Shown: positions 8,155-16,880, counted from the stretch's first letter. The stretch: 64,000 nucleotides of DNA from Paenibacillus glycinis (GCF_009909185.1 NZ_JAAAMV010000026.1:107625-171624); one strand, 5' to 3'. The notes: a model not told the origin generated them from the letters alone. Program-made: numbers and translations.

Positions 8155-8793
8155 ATGTCTTTGAATCTGCTGCAGGCTTTATATGAAGAGAAAATCATCG
8201 CGATCATCCGCGGCATCTCTGCGGAATCGGGGGACCGGACGGCGCAGGCGCTGGCGGACGGCGGCATCGTCTTCCTGGAGGTCACCTTGAATACGGACGG
8301 CGCGCTCGGCATGATCTCGCGCTTCCGGGAGCAGCATGCCGGCCGCATGCGAATCGGCGCCGGCACCGTGCTCGATCTCGGTCAAGCGAAGGAAGCCGTC
8401 GCCGCGGGAGCGGAATATATCATCTCGCCCAACCTGGACGAGGAAGTGCTCGCGTACGGGCTGGAGCACGGCGTCGACGTATGGCCGGGCACGATGACCC
8501 CGACCGAGATCGTGCGGGCGTTCAAGGCAGGCGCAACGGCGGTGAAGGTATTCCCGCTCGGCTCGCTCGGCATCAATTACCTCAAGGAAATCCGCGCGCC
8601 GCTGAACCATATTCCGATGATCGCCACCGGCGGCGTCAATCTGCAGAACGTCCGCAGCGTGCTGGATGCGGGCGCCGCGGGCGTCGGACTCGGCGGGAAC
8701 CTCGTCGACAAGCAGCTGGTCAAGGAAGGCCGTTTCGAGGAGCTGACGAAGCTGGCGCAAGCGTTCGTGGCCGAAGCGAAAGGGACGAAATGA
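8155..8793 (+). CDS. kdgA: Bifunctional KDPG/KHG aldolase
   Basis: 212-residue class I aldolase that splits 2-keto-3-deoxy-6-phosphogluconate into pyruvate and glyceraldehyde 3-phosphate. The Schiff-base lysine is K131 in TAVKVFPLGSLG. Other family marks are VFLEVTLNT near 38-46, GAGTVLD near 65-71 and MIATGGVNLQN near 157-167. Length matches E. coli Eda. AGAGGAG precedes the ATG. It overlaps kdgK by four bases (ATGA), so the kinase and aldolase are coupled. Confidence 0.96.
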   Translation: MSLNLLQALYEEKIIAIIRGISAESGDRTAQALADGGIVFLEVTLNTDGALGMISRFREQHAGRMRIGAGTVLDLGQAKEAVAAGAEYIISPNLDEEVLAYGLEHGVDVWPGTMTPTEIVRAFKAGATAVKVFPLGSLGINYLKEIRAPLNHIPMIATGGVNLQNVRSVLDAGAAGVGLGGNLVDKQLVKEGRFEELTKLAQAFVAEAKGTK

Positions 8794-9782
8794 GCGGGCC
8801 GGAGTCCATCCGTCCGGCTGACGTCGTAACGCTCGGCGAGAGCATGGTGCTGCTGCAGCCGCTCGCCGACGGACCGCTCGCCTCCGCGCCCCTGTTCACG
8901 CGTTCGATCGCCGGCGCGGAATCCAACCTGGCGATCGGCCTGTCGCGGCTCGGCATGCGGGTCCGCTGGATCAGCCGCCTCGGCGACGATCCGTTCGGCG
9001 ACTTGATCCAATCGACGCTGGCGGGAGAAGGCATCGACGTCTCGCTGGCCGAGCGCGACGCGAACGCGCCGACCTCCGTTTACTTCAAGGAGTTCAAGGG
9101 CTACGGCGATCCCAACGTCTACTACTACCGGCGGGGGTCGGCGGTCAGCAAGTGGACGCCGGAGCATGTCCGGCCGGATTGGTTCGACAGCGCCCGCCAT
9201 CTTCACGTCACGGGAATCACACCGGCGCTCGGCGCGGGAACGGCGGACGCGATTCGCGCCGCGATGCGTCAAGCGCGCGAAAGCGGCCTCACGGTTTCGT
9301 TCGACCCGAACCTGCGCCGCAAGCTGTGGAGCGAGGACGAGGCGCGGCGCACGCTGCTTTCGCTGATTCCCCTGTGCGACGTATTCATGCCAGGTATCGA
9401 GGAAGCGGAATTTCTCGCCGGCGCGATGGAGGAGGAAGCCTACGGCGCGCATTTTCTGGGCTTGGGCGCGCAGACGGTGGCGCTCAAGCTGGGCGAGGAA
9501 GGGTCCGCCGGATTTACGTCCGGAACGGCCGTCCGCGCTAAAGGGCATGCCGTGAACCGGGTCGTCGATACCGTCGGCGCGGGCGATGCGTTCGCGGCCG
9601 GATTCCTCTCGTCGTGGCTGAACGGAGCGGCGGCGGACGAGGAAACGCGGCTCGGGGACGCGCTCGCGCGGGCCAATCTGATGGGCGCCCTTGCCGTCCA
9701 GTACAAGGGCGACTGGGAAGGGCTGCCGAAGCTGCGGGAGCTCGAGCGCATGCTTGCAGGCCGCCAATCGGCGACGCGCTGA
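8790..9782 (+). CDS. kdgK: 2-keto-3-deoxygluconate kinase (PfkB family)
   Basis: 330-residue sugar kinase making KDPG from 2-keto-3-deoxygluconate and ATP. The PfkB family is shown by the N-terminal VTLGESMVLLQP, the SIAGAESNLAIGLSRLG block near 40-56 and the C-terminal anion-hole motif DTVGAGDAFAAGFL near 259-272 with the catalytic aspartate. VYYYRRGSA near 112-120 is typical of KDG kinases. Start ATG 8790 overlaps the kdgA stop. Last gene of the operon, followed by a terminator at 9887. Confidence 0.95.
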   Translation: MSGPESIRPADVVTLGESMVLLQPLADGPLASAPLFTRSIAGAESNLAIGLSRLGMRVRWISRLGDDPFGDLIQSTLAGEGIDVSLAERDANAPTSVYFKEFKGYGDPNVYYYRRGSAVSKWTPEHVRPDWFDSARHLHVTGITPALGAGTADAIRAAMRQARESGLTVSFDPNLRRKLWSEDEARRTLLSLIPLCDVFMPGIEEAEFLAGAMEEEAYGAHFLGLGAQTVALKLGEEGSAGFTSGTAVRAKGHAVNRVVDTVGAGDAFAAGFLSSWLNGAAADEETRLGDALARANLMGALAVQYKGDWEGLPKLRELERMLAGRQSATR

Positions 9783-9886
9783 TGCGGCAAATGCGGCAGC
9801 GGAAGCAGGACGGCTTCCGGAACGGCAGCGCCGCTTCGGCGAAACGCCTTTGCGCACGGTTAATGAATCCGTAGAGTAGAATCAAA

Positions 9887-9928
9887 GAGAAATCCGCGTT
9901 GCGCGTTGACGCCGGGTTTCTTTTTTTT
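9887..9928 (+). terminator. Intrinsic terminator of the kdu/kdg operon
   Basis: AGAAATCCGCGT (9887-9898) pairs with ACGCCGGGTTTCT (9909-9921) and runs into eight T. The following stretch 9929-10225 holds no gene or clear regulatory site that I can support. Confidence 0.75.
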
Positions 9929-10225
9929 GCGGCCGCGGCGCTAATTCGTTCCCGCGACTGCCGCGCGCTTCGCCGAAAACCGGGATTTTCGGGGGAAATG
10001 GGCTTTTGGCGGACCTTTGAACGGCGAACGGAGGGCGAACAAACAATCAACTCTATCAAATGCGTAATATGCTATATCGTGCGCTTGGACATTATAACCA
10101 AACTCTCTACTAGCTTCGCGGCGAAGCGCATGGGGCCAGCGAGCCGGGCGCGGAAACGACGCGGAAGTCGTGGACAGGCAAGCCGAAGCGCGCACAAGAC
10201 GACGAACGAAGGAGGTGTCAGCTTA

Positions 10226-10567
10226 ATGGCGGTAATATCGACCGGACCTATCGATAACAGTCCCGTGAGCAAGCTCGGCTCCGCGCAGCAGGTCACGATC
10301 AAATTGGCGAACCGCGATTTTGCGAATTTCTCTACCATATTGATTCAAGGCTACTATTTAACGAGCATTAGGTCGCTGTATGTACTGGAGGAGCTCACCA
10401 TCGGCCCGAATGCGGCAATATCGCGAAATTATGCGACAAACGTTCCGGGTTATGAATTCGTCTTCACGACAAGCGGTCCGGCACAAGGTAATATCGAGAT
10501 TTCGGTTTGGGGAAAGAGCGCGGAAGGCGAGATTCTCAGCGTACAGCGCGTCGTTTCCGGCGAATAG
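10226..10567 (+). CDS. Collagen-free paralogue of the collagen-like protein N-domain
   Basis: 113 residues, unknown family. It begins MAVISTGPIDN and aligns along its whole length with the first 112 residues of the next gene (MAILSTGPIDN), sharing QQVTxxxxNRD, the YVxExxTxxPNA block and EFVFTxSGPA. The predicted fold is all beta. There is no signal peptide, as expected for a protein laid down on the spore by the mother cell. AAGGAGGTG at 10209-10217 is the ribosome binding site. It probably partners or competes with the collagen-bearing paralogue in a surface assembly. Surface location is inference from the neighbour. Confidence 0.85.
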   Translation: MAVISTGPIDNSPVSKLGSAQQVTIKLANRDFANFSTILIQGYYLTSIRSLYVLEELTIGPNAAISRNYATNVPGYEFVFTTSGPAQGNIEISVWGKSAEGEILSVQRVVSGE

Positions 10568-10626
10568 CAAGGCATTCGGGAGCGCATGACGCTTCATCAT
10601 GAATTGGAAAGGGAGGGGACAACTTA

Positions 10627-11982
10627 ATGGCGATCTTATCAACGGGGCCGATCGATAATCCGCTGGTCAACGGAAACAGAGCGACCCAGCAGGTGACGGT
10701 CAGAATGGATAACCGGGACGCGCTGGACTCGTCCACCGTGTTGATCAACGGTTATTTTCTGAACGGCACAAGAACGTTGTACGTGGTTGAAATGGTAACG
10801 TTGGCGCCGAATGCGGTGTTTACGAAAACCTATTACGCGGGTTTGGACGGGTTCGAGTTCGTATTTACGGTCAGCGGTCCGGCAGAGAACGAGACGCAAA
10901 TCTCGTTTTGGGGCAAGGACGGGATCGGGCAATTGGTACCCGCCCATCGGTTAGTGGCTAGCGAGCTCGCGGGAGCGGGAACCGGAGTCGGCACGCAAGG
11001 ACCGGTCGGACCGCAGGGCCTTAGCGGCGCGCAAGGTCCGCAAGGACCGCAGGGAACGGGCGCGCAAGGCGCGGCGGGCGTTCAAGGACCGCAGGGCGTT
11101 CAAGGGCCGCAAGGCGAAGGCACGCAAGGCGCGCAAGGTCCTCAGGGCAACCAAGGCCCGACCGGAGCGGCAGGCACGCAGGGCGATCAAGGACCGCAAG
11201 GTACTGGCGCTCAAGGCGATCAAGGACCGCAGGGCGTTCAAGGCCCGCAAGGCGAAGGCCCGCAAGGCCCGCAAGGGGACCAAGGGGAGACCGGAGCAGC
11301 GGGCACGCAGGGCGTTCAAGGACCGCAGGGCGAAGGTCCGCAAGGTCCGCAAGGCGACCAAGGGGAGACCGGAGCAGCGGGCACGCAAGGCGATCAAGGA
11401 CCGCAAGGCGCAGCAGGCCCGCAAGGCGACCAAGGTGACCAAGGCGTCCAAGGGGCAACCGGAGCGGCAGGCACGCAGGGCGTTCAAGGTCCGCAGGGCG
11501 CAGCAGGTCCGCAAGGCGACCAAGGTGACCAAGGAGCGGCAGGCGCGCAAGGCGTTCAAGGACCGCAAGGCGCAGCAGGCCCGCAAGGCGACCAAGGTGA
11601 CCAAGGCACAACCGGAGCGGCGGGCACGCAGGGTGTTCAAGGACCGCAAGGCGCAGCAGGCCCGCAAGGCGACCAAGGCGACCAAGGGGCAACCGGAGCC
11701 GCAGGCACGCAAGGCGTTCAAGGACCTCAAGGCGCAGCAGGCCCGCAAGGCGACCAAGGCGACCAAGGGGCAACCGGAGCGGCAGGCGCGCAGGGCGTTC
11801 AAGGACCTCAGGGCAGCCAAGGGGCGACCGGAGCAACAGGCGCGCAAGGCGACCAAGGGGAAACCGGAGCAGATGGAGCGCAAGGACCGCAGGGCGACCA
11901 GGGTCCGCAGGGCGTTCAAGGCGATACCGGAGCGGCAGGCCCGCAAGGCCCGCAAGGCGACCAAGGACCGGCAGCGCCGTAA
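10627..11982 (+). CDS. Collagen-like surface protein with N-terminal beta domain
   Basis: 451 residues in two parts. Residues 1-112 are a beta-rich domain paralogous to the preceding gene. Residues 122 to about 448 are uninterrupted Gly-X-Y triplets rich in GPQ, GDQ, GAA, GAT and GVQ. The protein ends in GPAAP, with no C-terminal trimerisation head like that of Bacillus BclA. Collagen-like proteins of this kind form trimeric surface filaments, often on spores. Thr residues in the triplets are candidate O-glycosylation sites, and sugar-modifying genes follow. No signal peptide, LPXTG or membrane anchor is visible, so export by a standard route is unlikely. GGGAGGGG precedes the ATG at 10627. 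Confidence 0.92.
   Translation: MAILSTGPIDNPLVNGNRATQQVTVRMDNRDALDSSTVLINGYFLNGTRTLYVVEMVTLAPNAVFTKTYYAGLDGFEFVFTVSGPAENETQISFWGKDGIGQLVPAHRLVASELAGAGTGVGTQGPVGPQGLSGAQGPQGPQGTGAQGAAGVQGPQGVQGPQGEGTQGAQGPQGNQGPTGAAGTQGDQGPQGTGAQGDQGPQGVQGPQGEGPQGPQGDQGETGAAGTQGVQGPQGEGPQGPQGDQGETGAAGTQGDQGPQGAAGPQGDQGDQGVQGATGAAGTQGVQGPQGAAGPQGDQGDQGAAGAQGVQGPQGAAGPQGDQGDQGTTGAAGTQGVQGPQGAAGPQGDQGDQGATGAAGTQGVQGPQGAAGPQGDQGDQGATGAAGAQGVQGPQGSQGATGATGAQGDQGETGADGAQGPQGDQGPQGVQGDTGAAGPQGPQGDQGPAAP
10990..11979 (+). repeat. Collagen triplet-coding tandem repeat
   Basis: About 110 Gly-X-Y codons, with higher-order units that repeat blocks such as GPQGDQGDQG followed by an alanine/threonine-rich block and GVQGPQGAAG. 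The near-identical units make length changes by slippage likely. Long open frames in the other five frames across this stretch are by-products of the repeat. Confidence 0.9.
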
Positions 11983-12056
11983 CGGTCCGATCAAGCGTCG
12001 GCAGGGCAGGTTGCCGGCGCTTGAATCGGCTGCATGATCGGCAATCATTCGAAGAT

Positions 12057-12095
12057 GACTCAAAGGTTGTTTCTAACTTTTGAGTCGTTTTTTTT
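12057..12095 (+). terminator. Intrinsic terminator after the collagen-like gene
   Basis: GACTCAAAGGTT (12057-12068) pairs with AACTTTTGAGTC (12075-12086), followed by eight T at 12088-12095. Confidence 0.85.
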
Positions 12096-12123
12096 ACGAT
12101 CGGGCGCGTCCGCGGCCGGGTTA

Positions 12124-13656
12124 TTACGGCAGGATGACGATTTTCTCTTTGCAGGACGCGATCAATTTGGCGTATTGAATGCACGCTTCCATGCCATCGG
12201 ACGGCTCCATGGGCCACCAACGGATCGCTCCCATGGGAGCGCGCGCGGCATGGGCTTCGACTTCCGCCGGAATACGGCCGACGACCACGACCTCGAGCCC
12301 GTCGAAGCCGTTCTCCTCGCCTTTTCGCAGCGTCTTCGACAACTCGGCATGTGCTTCTTCGGCACCGGAATAAGGAATCGGAAACAACAGCGAGACGCCG
12401 GTCGGGTCTTCGTCGAGGATGTGGGCGGTTTTCCGGGCAGGGTCGTTCCCGGGCCGTTCCCAGATGCGGCTGTAGGCCAGCGTGACGGGCAGATCGAGCT
12501 CTTGCAGCCGCGTTTGTATCCGCGATTGGTAGGAACGGTTGAGCTCCTTGACGAGCACCTGAATCTGCTTGTTGCGGAGGAACGTCGTATTGTTTCCGTG
12601 TTCGTTGCGGTATTGGATGTAGAGCAGATCGGGGATCGCCGCGAACCGGGTGCACAGAAACGTCCGAACCAGCATGTCGTAATCGTCCGACACCAGCAGC
12701 TCGTCGCGATGGCCGCCGATCAGATGATAACAATCCCTCGTCCAGGCGCGCGGATGATTCGGAAGGCCGACCAAATGGCGGATGGTGCTCGCGTTCACCG
12801 TGGTATGCCGCTGCGCGTTCTGCCAGCGGTTCATCTCGGGCAGCCAGACGCGGTAGTGGACGCTGTAGCCGAAGCCGCAGTCCCAGCCGTACCAGTGCGC
12901 ATGGCGACTATCGGCGTACACCTCCGCGCAGTCCCCGTAGACGAACCCGCATTCCGGATGGCTGCGGAACGCCTGAACGATCTTCTCCAGGCAGTCCGGC
13001 GCGAGCTCGTCGTCATGATCGACTTCCACGAGGATTTCCCCGGTGCATAAACCGGCCGCATAGCGCTTGATCGCCCCGATATAGCCGTTCCGGGCATCCT
13101 GGCGGTATCTCCGCACGCGGCGGTCCTCCAAGGGGAGCAGATCCTGCCTATAGGTCTCGTCGTCGTCGCCGGAGTCGTCGACGATGACCCACTCCCAGTT
13201 GGCGTACGTTTGCTTCAATAAAGAGCGATAAGGACGAAGGATTTTGTCCCGCGACCGATAGCTGGCCGTAAAGACGGATACGAGCGGCGAATCGGAGGCG
13301 AAGCGAACCGGCGGAATCGTCCGGTTAACCGGCAGGGGATCGGTCGCTTTGAGCCAGCAATAAAATACGTTCTCGGGCTGAACGTCGTCCGGCGATTGAA
13401 AATGGAGCCAGCGTTTCTTCTCGTGGAGGGGCAGCGCGACCAGCGCCGCGAACCGTTCCCAAGCATCCCCGAGCGACACGTACACCCGCGGCGCGGGCAG
13501 CCGTCCGTCGGTCGGCTGCGCATCGTCGGCTTCGTGCAAGGCGACCGTCAGGTGGCCGTCTTCCAATCGTTTGATCAACGCCTGCAGCCGGTCCCGCGGA
13601 ATTCCGTCCGCGACAAAAAGATAGGTGGTCAGCAGCGGAGTGGCATTCAACGACAT
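12124..13656 (-). CDS. Family 2 glycosyltransferase with N-terminal extension
   Basis: 510 residues. The first 120 or so residues are an extra domain of unknown role. A GT-A domain follows: SPLVSVFTASYRSRDKI near 124-140, WVIVDDSGDDDE near 155-166, and the metal/donor-binding acidic motif EVDHDDEL near 212-219. A 90-residue C-terminal part follows the catalytic core. No membrane segment. The start is ATG 13656 because AAAGGAG lies seven bases upstream; the in-frame ATG at 13662 almost touches it. The gene is convergent with the collagen-like gene and divergent from another GT2, which suggests it decorates the spore surface protein; acceptor and sugar are not known. Confidence 0.88.
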   Translation of the reverse strand: MSLNATPLLTTYLFVADGIPRDRLQALIKRLEDGHLTVALHEADDAQPTDGRLPAPRVYVSLGDAWERFAALVALPLHEKKRWLHFQSPDDVQPENVFYCWLKATDPLPVNRTIPPVRFASDSPLVSVFTASYRSRDKILRPYRSLLKQTYANWEWVIVDDSGDDDETYRQDLLPLEDRRVRRYRQDARNGYIGAIKRYAAGLCTGEILVEVDHDDELAPDCLEKIVQAFRSHPECGFVYGDCAEVYADSRHAHWYGWDCGFGYSVHYRVWLPEMNRWQNAQRHTTVNASTIRHLVGLPNHPRAWTRDCYHLIGGHRDELLVSDDYDMLVRTFLCTRFAAIPDLLYIQYRNEHGNNTTFLRNKQIQVLVKELNRSYQSRIQTRLQELDLPVTLAYSRIWERPGNDPARKTAHILDEDPTGVSLLFPIPYSGAEEAHAELSKTLRKGEENGFDGLEVVVVGRIPAEVEAHAARAPMGAIRWWPMEPSDGMEACIQYAKLIASCKEKIVILP

Positions 13657-13759
13657 GATCATTCTCCTTTACGAGTTCCGAGCATCGCATTCGCGCCGCT
13701 ATGTATGTATGCGCGGCGACGGAGAAAGATGACAACGTCCCGGCATCCGGCGGAACCGA

Positions 13760-13787
13760 ACGTTCTCGGCGCGCGCGGCATATAAAA
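13760..13787 (+). promoter_or_regulatory. Candidate sigma-K-type promoter of the glycosylation operon
   Basis: AC at 13760-13761, a 17-base spacer, then CATATAAAA at 13779-13787. The sigma-K consensus is AC-N16/17-CATANNNTA, so one base of the final TA differs. The same AC-N17-CATA arrangement precedes gerE and the RmlA-type gene in this window. Confidence 0.4.
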
Positions 13788-13853
13788 TGATCAAGCAAAC
13801 GCATGGATTCGGGCACGGGAAGCGGACAATCGACAGGAAAGGTGGGCAATCGC

Positions 13854-14717
13854 ATGGAATATCCGTTGGTCAGCGTCGTCATTCCCGCCTATAACCGGCC
13901 GCGCACGCTGCGCATCGCCTTGGACAGCGTGCTCGAGCAGACGTATCCGAACGTCGAGATCGTCGTATGCGACGACAGCACGGATAACGGGGTGCAGGAC
14001 TTGATGGCAGCTTACGCCGGCGGCCGCTTCCGCATCCGCTATTACCGCAACGAGAAAAACCTCTTTCTGGAAAATTGGCACAAATGCTTCGACTTGGCGT
14101 CGGGGGAATACATCAATTATTTGATGGACGACGATGCGTTTCATCGCGAGAAACTGGAAAAGATGGTTTATTTCTACCGGGCATTCGACGACATCAAGCT
14201 TGTCACCTCGTACCGGCAGACGATCGACGAGACCGGGACGACGATTCCGCCGCTTCAAGCGACGGTCCGGCTGTACGGGGAGACGAGGATCATGGACGGC
14301 AAGCTGATGGCTAACGCGGCGCTGGAACGGTGCTTGAACGTGATCGGCGAACCGACGACCGTCCTGTTCAAGAAGGCGGACCTGCCCGAACGATTCGGCG
14401 TCTATCAAGGAAAGCAATACTCGCTGCTTAACGATCTCGCGGCTTGGTTGAATTTGCTGTCCCGGGGAAGAGCGGTCTACGTGCCCGAAGCGCTGAGCTA
14501 TTTTCGCCTGCATCCGAATCAAAACAACCAGAAGCTCGGTTATACGGCGTTCTCCGAATGGCTCGAGCTCATGATCGCTTCGAGATCGCAGGGCTTTCTG
14601 GCCGATGACGAGCAGTACAAGACCGCTCTTCGGGCCTACAGGAGCCGCATTCTGGGCCACGCCGCCTTCGCCGCGGATATCGCGCGGATCGAGACGATCC
14701 TGCATGACCTGGGCTGA
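13854..14717 (+). CDS. Family 2 glycosyltransferase
   Basis: 287-residue GT-A enzyme. Visible: the nucleotide-binding start PLVSVVIPAYNRPRTL at residues 4-19, VVCDDSTDN near 39-47, and the metal-binding stretch YLMDDDAFHREKL near 87-99. It lacks membrane helices. The start is ATG 13854, with AGGAAAGGTGGG ahead; the longer frame from 13803 adds a glycine/serine-rich leader without a ribosome binding site. First of three co-directional genes (GT2, DegT aminotransferase, NeuD acyltransferase), a set typical for making and attaching an acylated amino sugar. Confidence 0.9.
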   Translation: MEYPLVSVVIPAYNRPRTLRIALDSVLEQTYPNVEIVVCDDSTDNGVQDLMAAYAGGRFRIRYYRNEKNLFLENWHKCFDLASGEYINYLMDDDAFHREKLEKMVYFYRAFDDIKLVTSYRQTIDETGTTIPPLQATVRLYGETRIMDGKLMANAALERCLNVIGEPTTVLFKKADLPERFGVYQGKQYSLLNDLAAWLNLLSRGRAVYVPEALSYFRLHPNQNNQKLGYTAFSEWLELMIASRSQGFLADDEQYKTALRAYRSRILGHAAFAADIARIETILHDLG

Positions 14718-14762
14718 CTCTCCGGCATCGGGATCCTACATCTTGGGAAAGGAGGCGGGAGC

Positions 14763-15902
14763 ATGTTCGACATCCCCTTTCTGCGCCCGCGTCTAGTGGA
14801 GAAAGAACGGTTTCTGGCCTATTACGAGGAAATCGAGGCGACCCGGATCTATTCCAATTACGGTCCGCTGAACGGCCGATTCGAGGAGCGCGTCGTCGCG
14901 GAGGTGTTCGACGGGACCGGTTCGGCCGTGACGGTCCACAACGCCACGGTCGGGCTGATGCTGGCGATCTCCCAGAGCAAGCGGCCGCAGGGCCGGTACG
15001 CGGTAATGCCCAGCTTTACGTTCGCGGCCACGCCGCTGGCCGCCGAGTGGTGCGGGCTCGAGCCTTATTTTCTCGACATCGAGCCGGGCAATTGGCAGCT
15101 GAGCCGAGCGCAATTGGAGCAAACCGTCGAGCGTCTGGGGGACGAGATCGCGGTGGTCGTGCCTTATGCAGCGTTCGGCTCGGCGATTGAAATGGCGGAT
15201 TACGACGCGCTGCAGCGGCGCGGCATCCCCGTCGTCGTCGACGCCGCGTCCAGCTTCGGTTCGACGACGGCGGAGAACGACGCGCATTTCGGCAAAGGTT
15301 TCGGGGGCGCGGTCGTGTTCAGCTTTCACGCGACGAAGTCCTTCGGCGTCGGCGAGGGCGGCTTGGTGTACAGCGCGGACCGGGAGCTCATCCGTCGGAT
15401 TCGCCAAGCCGGCAATTTCGGCTTCGCCGGCGGACGGGCGTCCGTCAGCCAGGGACTGAACAGCAAGATGTCCGAATACACGGCCGCGATCGCCTTGGCC
15501 GCGCTCGATCAATTCGAGACCGCGAAAGAGACGCGAAGGACGATCCACGCCTGGTACCGGCACGCGCTGCGCCAAGCTGGCTTGGCGGAGCAAGGGTGGG
15601 CCGAGCAGGAGACCCGCGGGCTCATCGTGCCGCAATTCATTCCGATCCGCTGTCCGGACGCGCTCGGCAATCAAGCGGTCGTGCAGCTGCTCGCCGACCG
15701 TTCCATCGAAGCGAGAACGTATTTCTCGCCCGCCTGCCATCAACAGCCGCAGTTTCGCAGCCATCCCCGCGCGCCGCTGGGCGCAACCGAACAGCTCGCC
15801 GCTCGCATCGTGAGCCTGCCCTTGTGGGAGGGGATGGACGAGCGCATCGTGCATCGCATCGTGCAGGCGCTGGCGAGCCTCGGCGGCGAGGCGAACCCAT
15901 GA
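14763..15902 (+). CDS. DegT/DnrJ/EryC1/StrS-family PLP sugar aminotransferase
   Basis: 379 residues. These enzymes transfer an amino group to a nucleotide-linked keto-deoxysugar. The PLP lysine is K192 in FHATKSFGVGEGG; the family pattern PSFTFAATPLAAEW near 81-94 and VVDAASSFGS near 158-167 (PLP aspartate) are present. The early NYGPLNGRFEE block resembles enzymes making 4-amino-4,6-dideoxyhexoses (VioA type), which suggests a product like viosamine; that is inference. AAAGGAGG precedes the ATG. The gene overlaps the acyltransferase by four bases. Confidence 0.92.
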   Translation: MFDIPFLRPRLVEKERFLAYYEEIEATRIYSNYGPLNGRFEERVVAEVFDGTGSAVTVHNATVGLMLAISQSKRPQGRYAVMPSFTFAATPLAAEWCGLEPYFLDIEPGNWQLSRAQLEQTVERLGDEIAVVVPYAAFGSAIEMADYDALQRRGIPVVVDAASSFGSTTAENDAHFGKGFGGAVVFSFHATKSFGVGEGGLVYSADRELIRRIRQAGNFGFAGGRASVSQGLNSKMSEYTAAIALAALDQFETAKETRRTIHAWYRHALRQAGLAEQGWAEQETRGLIVPQFIPIRCPDALGNQAVVQLLADRSIEARTYFSPACHQQPQFRSHPRAPLGATEQLAARIVSLPLWEGMDERIVHRIVQALASLGGEANP

Positions 15903-16540
15903 GCGCCGTCATCGTCTGCGGAGCGGGCGGCCATGCCCGGGAGATCCTTTGGTTGTGCGAGGAGCTCGGGGTTCAAGTCGCGGGCTTCCTGGACGAACGG
16001 CCGGAGATGAAAGGACACCTCTTGGAGGGCGTTCCGGTGCTGGGCTCATGGGCCGATATCGAGGCGCTGAAGGGGGAAGCGGCGCTCGTCTGCGCGGGCG
16101 TCGGCGACCCGGCATTGAAGCGGCGGTTCGCCGCGGAGGCCGACCGCGCGGGCTTCCGTATCGCGCCGCCGCTGATCCATCCTCGGGTTCGCTGGTCCCG
16201 GCGCAACGCGATCGGCGCGGGCAGCATGATCTTCGAGGGGGCGCTGCTCTCGGAACAGATCGCGATCGGCGAGCATGTCATCATCAATCGGAGCGTCACG
16301 ATCAGCCACGACGGAGTTGTCGGCGATTACGCGACGATTGCCCCCGGCGTGACTCTGGCGGGCAACGTCACGATCGAGGAGGGCGCCTATATCGGCATCG
16401 GGGCCTCGGTGCGCGAGAAGCGGCGCGTCGGCTGCTGGTCCGTGGTCGGCGGCGGCGCGTTCGTCAAGGACGACATCCCCGCCTTCGTCATGGCGGCCGG
16501 GGTGCCGGCGGTCGTGAAGAAGCGATTTGCGCAGCCATGA
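15899..16540 (+). CDS. NeuD/PglD-type sugar O- or N-acyltransferase
   Basis: 213 residues. The N-terminal Rossmann-like half starts VIVCGAGGHAREIL (residues 4-17) and binds the nucleotide sugar. The C-terminal half is a left-handed beta-helix of hexapeptide repeats (IGAGSMIFEGALLS onward), with the catalytic histidine probably in TISHDGVVGDYA. In PglD-like enzymes this fold acylates UDP- or dTDP-amino sugars, so the protein would act just after the aminotransferase. The ATG overlaps the preceding stop. The last 33 bases of the gene are the first part of a tandem repeat array that continues past the stop. Confidence 0.92.
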   Translation: MSAVIVCGAGGHAREILWLCEELGVQVAGFLDERPEMKGHLLEGVPVLGSWADIEALKGEAALVCAGVGDPALKRRFAAEADRAGFRIAPPLIHPRVRWSRRNAIGAGSMIFEGALLSEQIAIGEHVIINRSVTISHDGVVGDYATIAPGVTLAGNVTIEEGAYIGIGASVREKRRVGCWSVVGGGAFVKDDIPAFVMAAGVPAVVKKRFAQP

Positions 16541-16708
16541 CGGGAAAGCAGCGGTCGTGAAGAAGCGATTCGCGCGGCCATGACGGGAAAGCAGCGGTCG
16601 TGAAGAAACGATTCGCGCGGCGAAGCGGTCGCCTGGAAGCGATTCGCGCGGTCGTGACCGGAAGAAGCGGTCGCCAAGAAACGATTCGCGCGGCCATGAT
16701 CGGAACGA
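16508..16708 (+). repeat. Five tandem ~42-bp units growing out of the acyltransferase 3' end
   Basis: Units start at 16508, 16551, 16594, 16625 and 16667 (lengths 43, 43, 31, 42, 42), each opening with GCGGTCG and carrying a CGATTCGCGCGG-like core. Unit 1 includes the last codons and stop of the gene; the rest are non-coding copies. This looks like tandem duplication by slippage. Confidence 0.85.
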
Positions 16709-16721
16709 GTTGATCACTAAG

Positions 16722-16746
16722 AAAGAAGCCCGTTTCGGGCTTCTTT
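16722..16746 (+). terminator. Intrinsic terminator of the glycosylation operon
   Basis: AAAGAAGCCCG (16722-16732) pairs perfectly with CGGGCTTCTTT (16736-16746) around a three-base loop. It lies after the repeat array. Confidence 0.75.
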
Positions 16747-16776
16747 CGCGTTCGGGCCGAGTTGCGCAAATTTTCA

Positions 16777-16827
16777 CGATAGCGCTTCCAATTTCGTCTC
16801 ATTCCGCCAAGGGAAGTCATGTACAAT
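16777..16827 (+). promoter_or_regulatory. cre-like site and -10 box before the heparinase-family gene
   Basis: CGATAGCGCTTCCA (16777-16790) matches the CcpA cre consensus TGAAAGCGCTTTCA at 11 of 14 positions. A -10 box TACAAT lies at 16822-16827 with no good -35 box. Catabolite control of a polysaccharide lyase would make sense. Confidence 0.45.
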
Positions 16828-16880
16828 GGAGGGAGATCACCGGATTGCCGGATGCAATGCGGGCATGGGAGGAACTGACG

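Noticed and set aside
10951..12733. Long reverse-strand open frames (370 and 570 residues) across the collagen-like gene
   Set aside because: They mirror the Gly-X-Y codon repeats, consist of Arg/Leu/Ala-rich low-complexity sequence, lack ribosome binding sites and show no domain.
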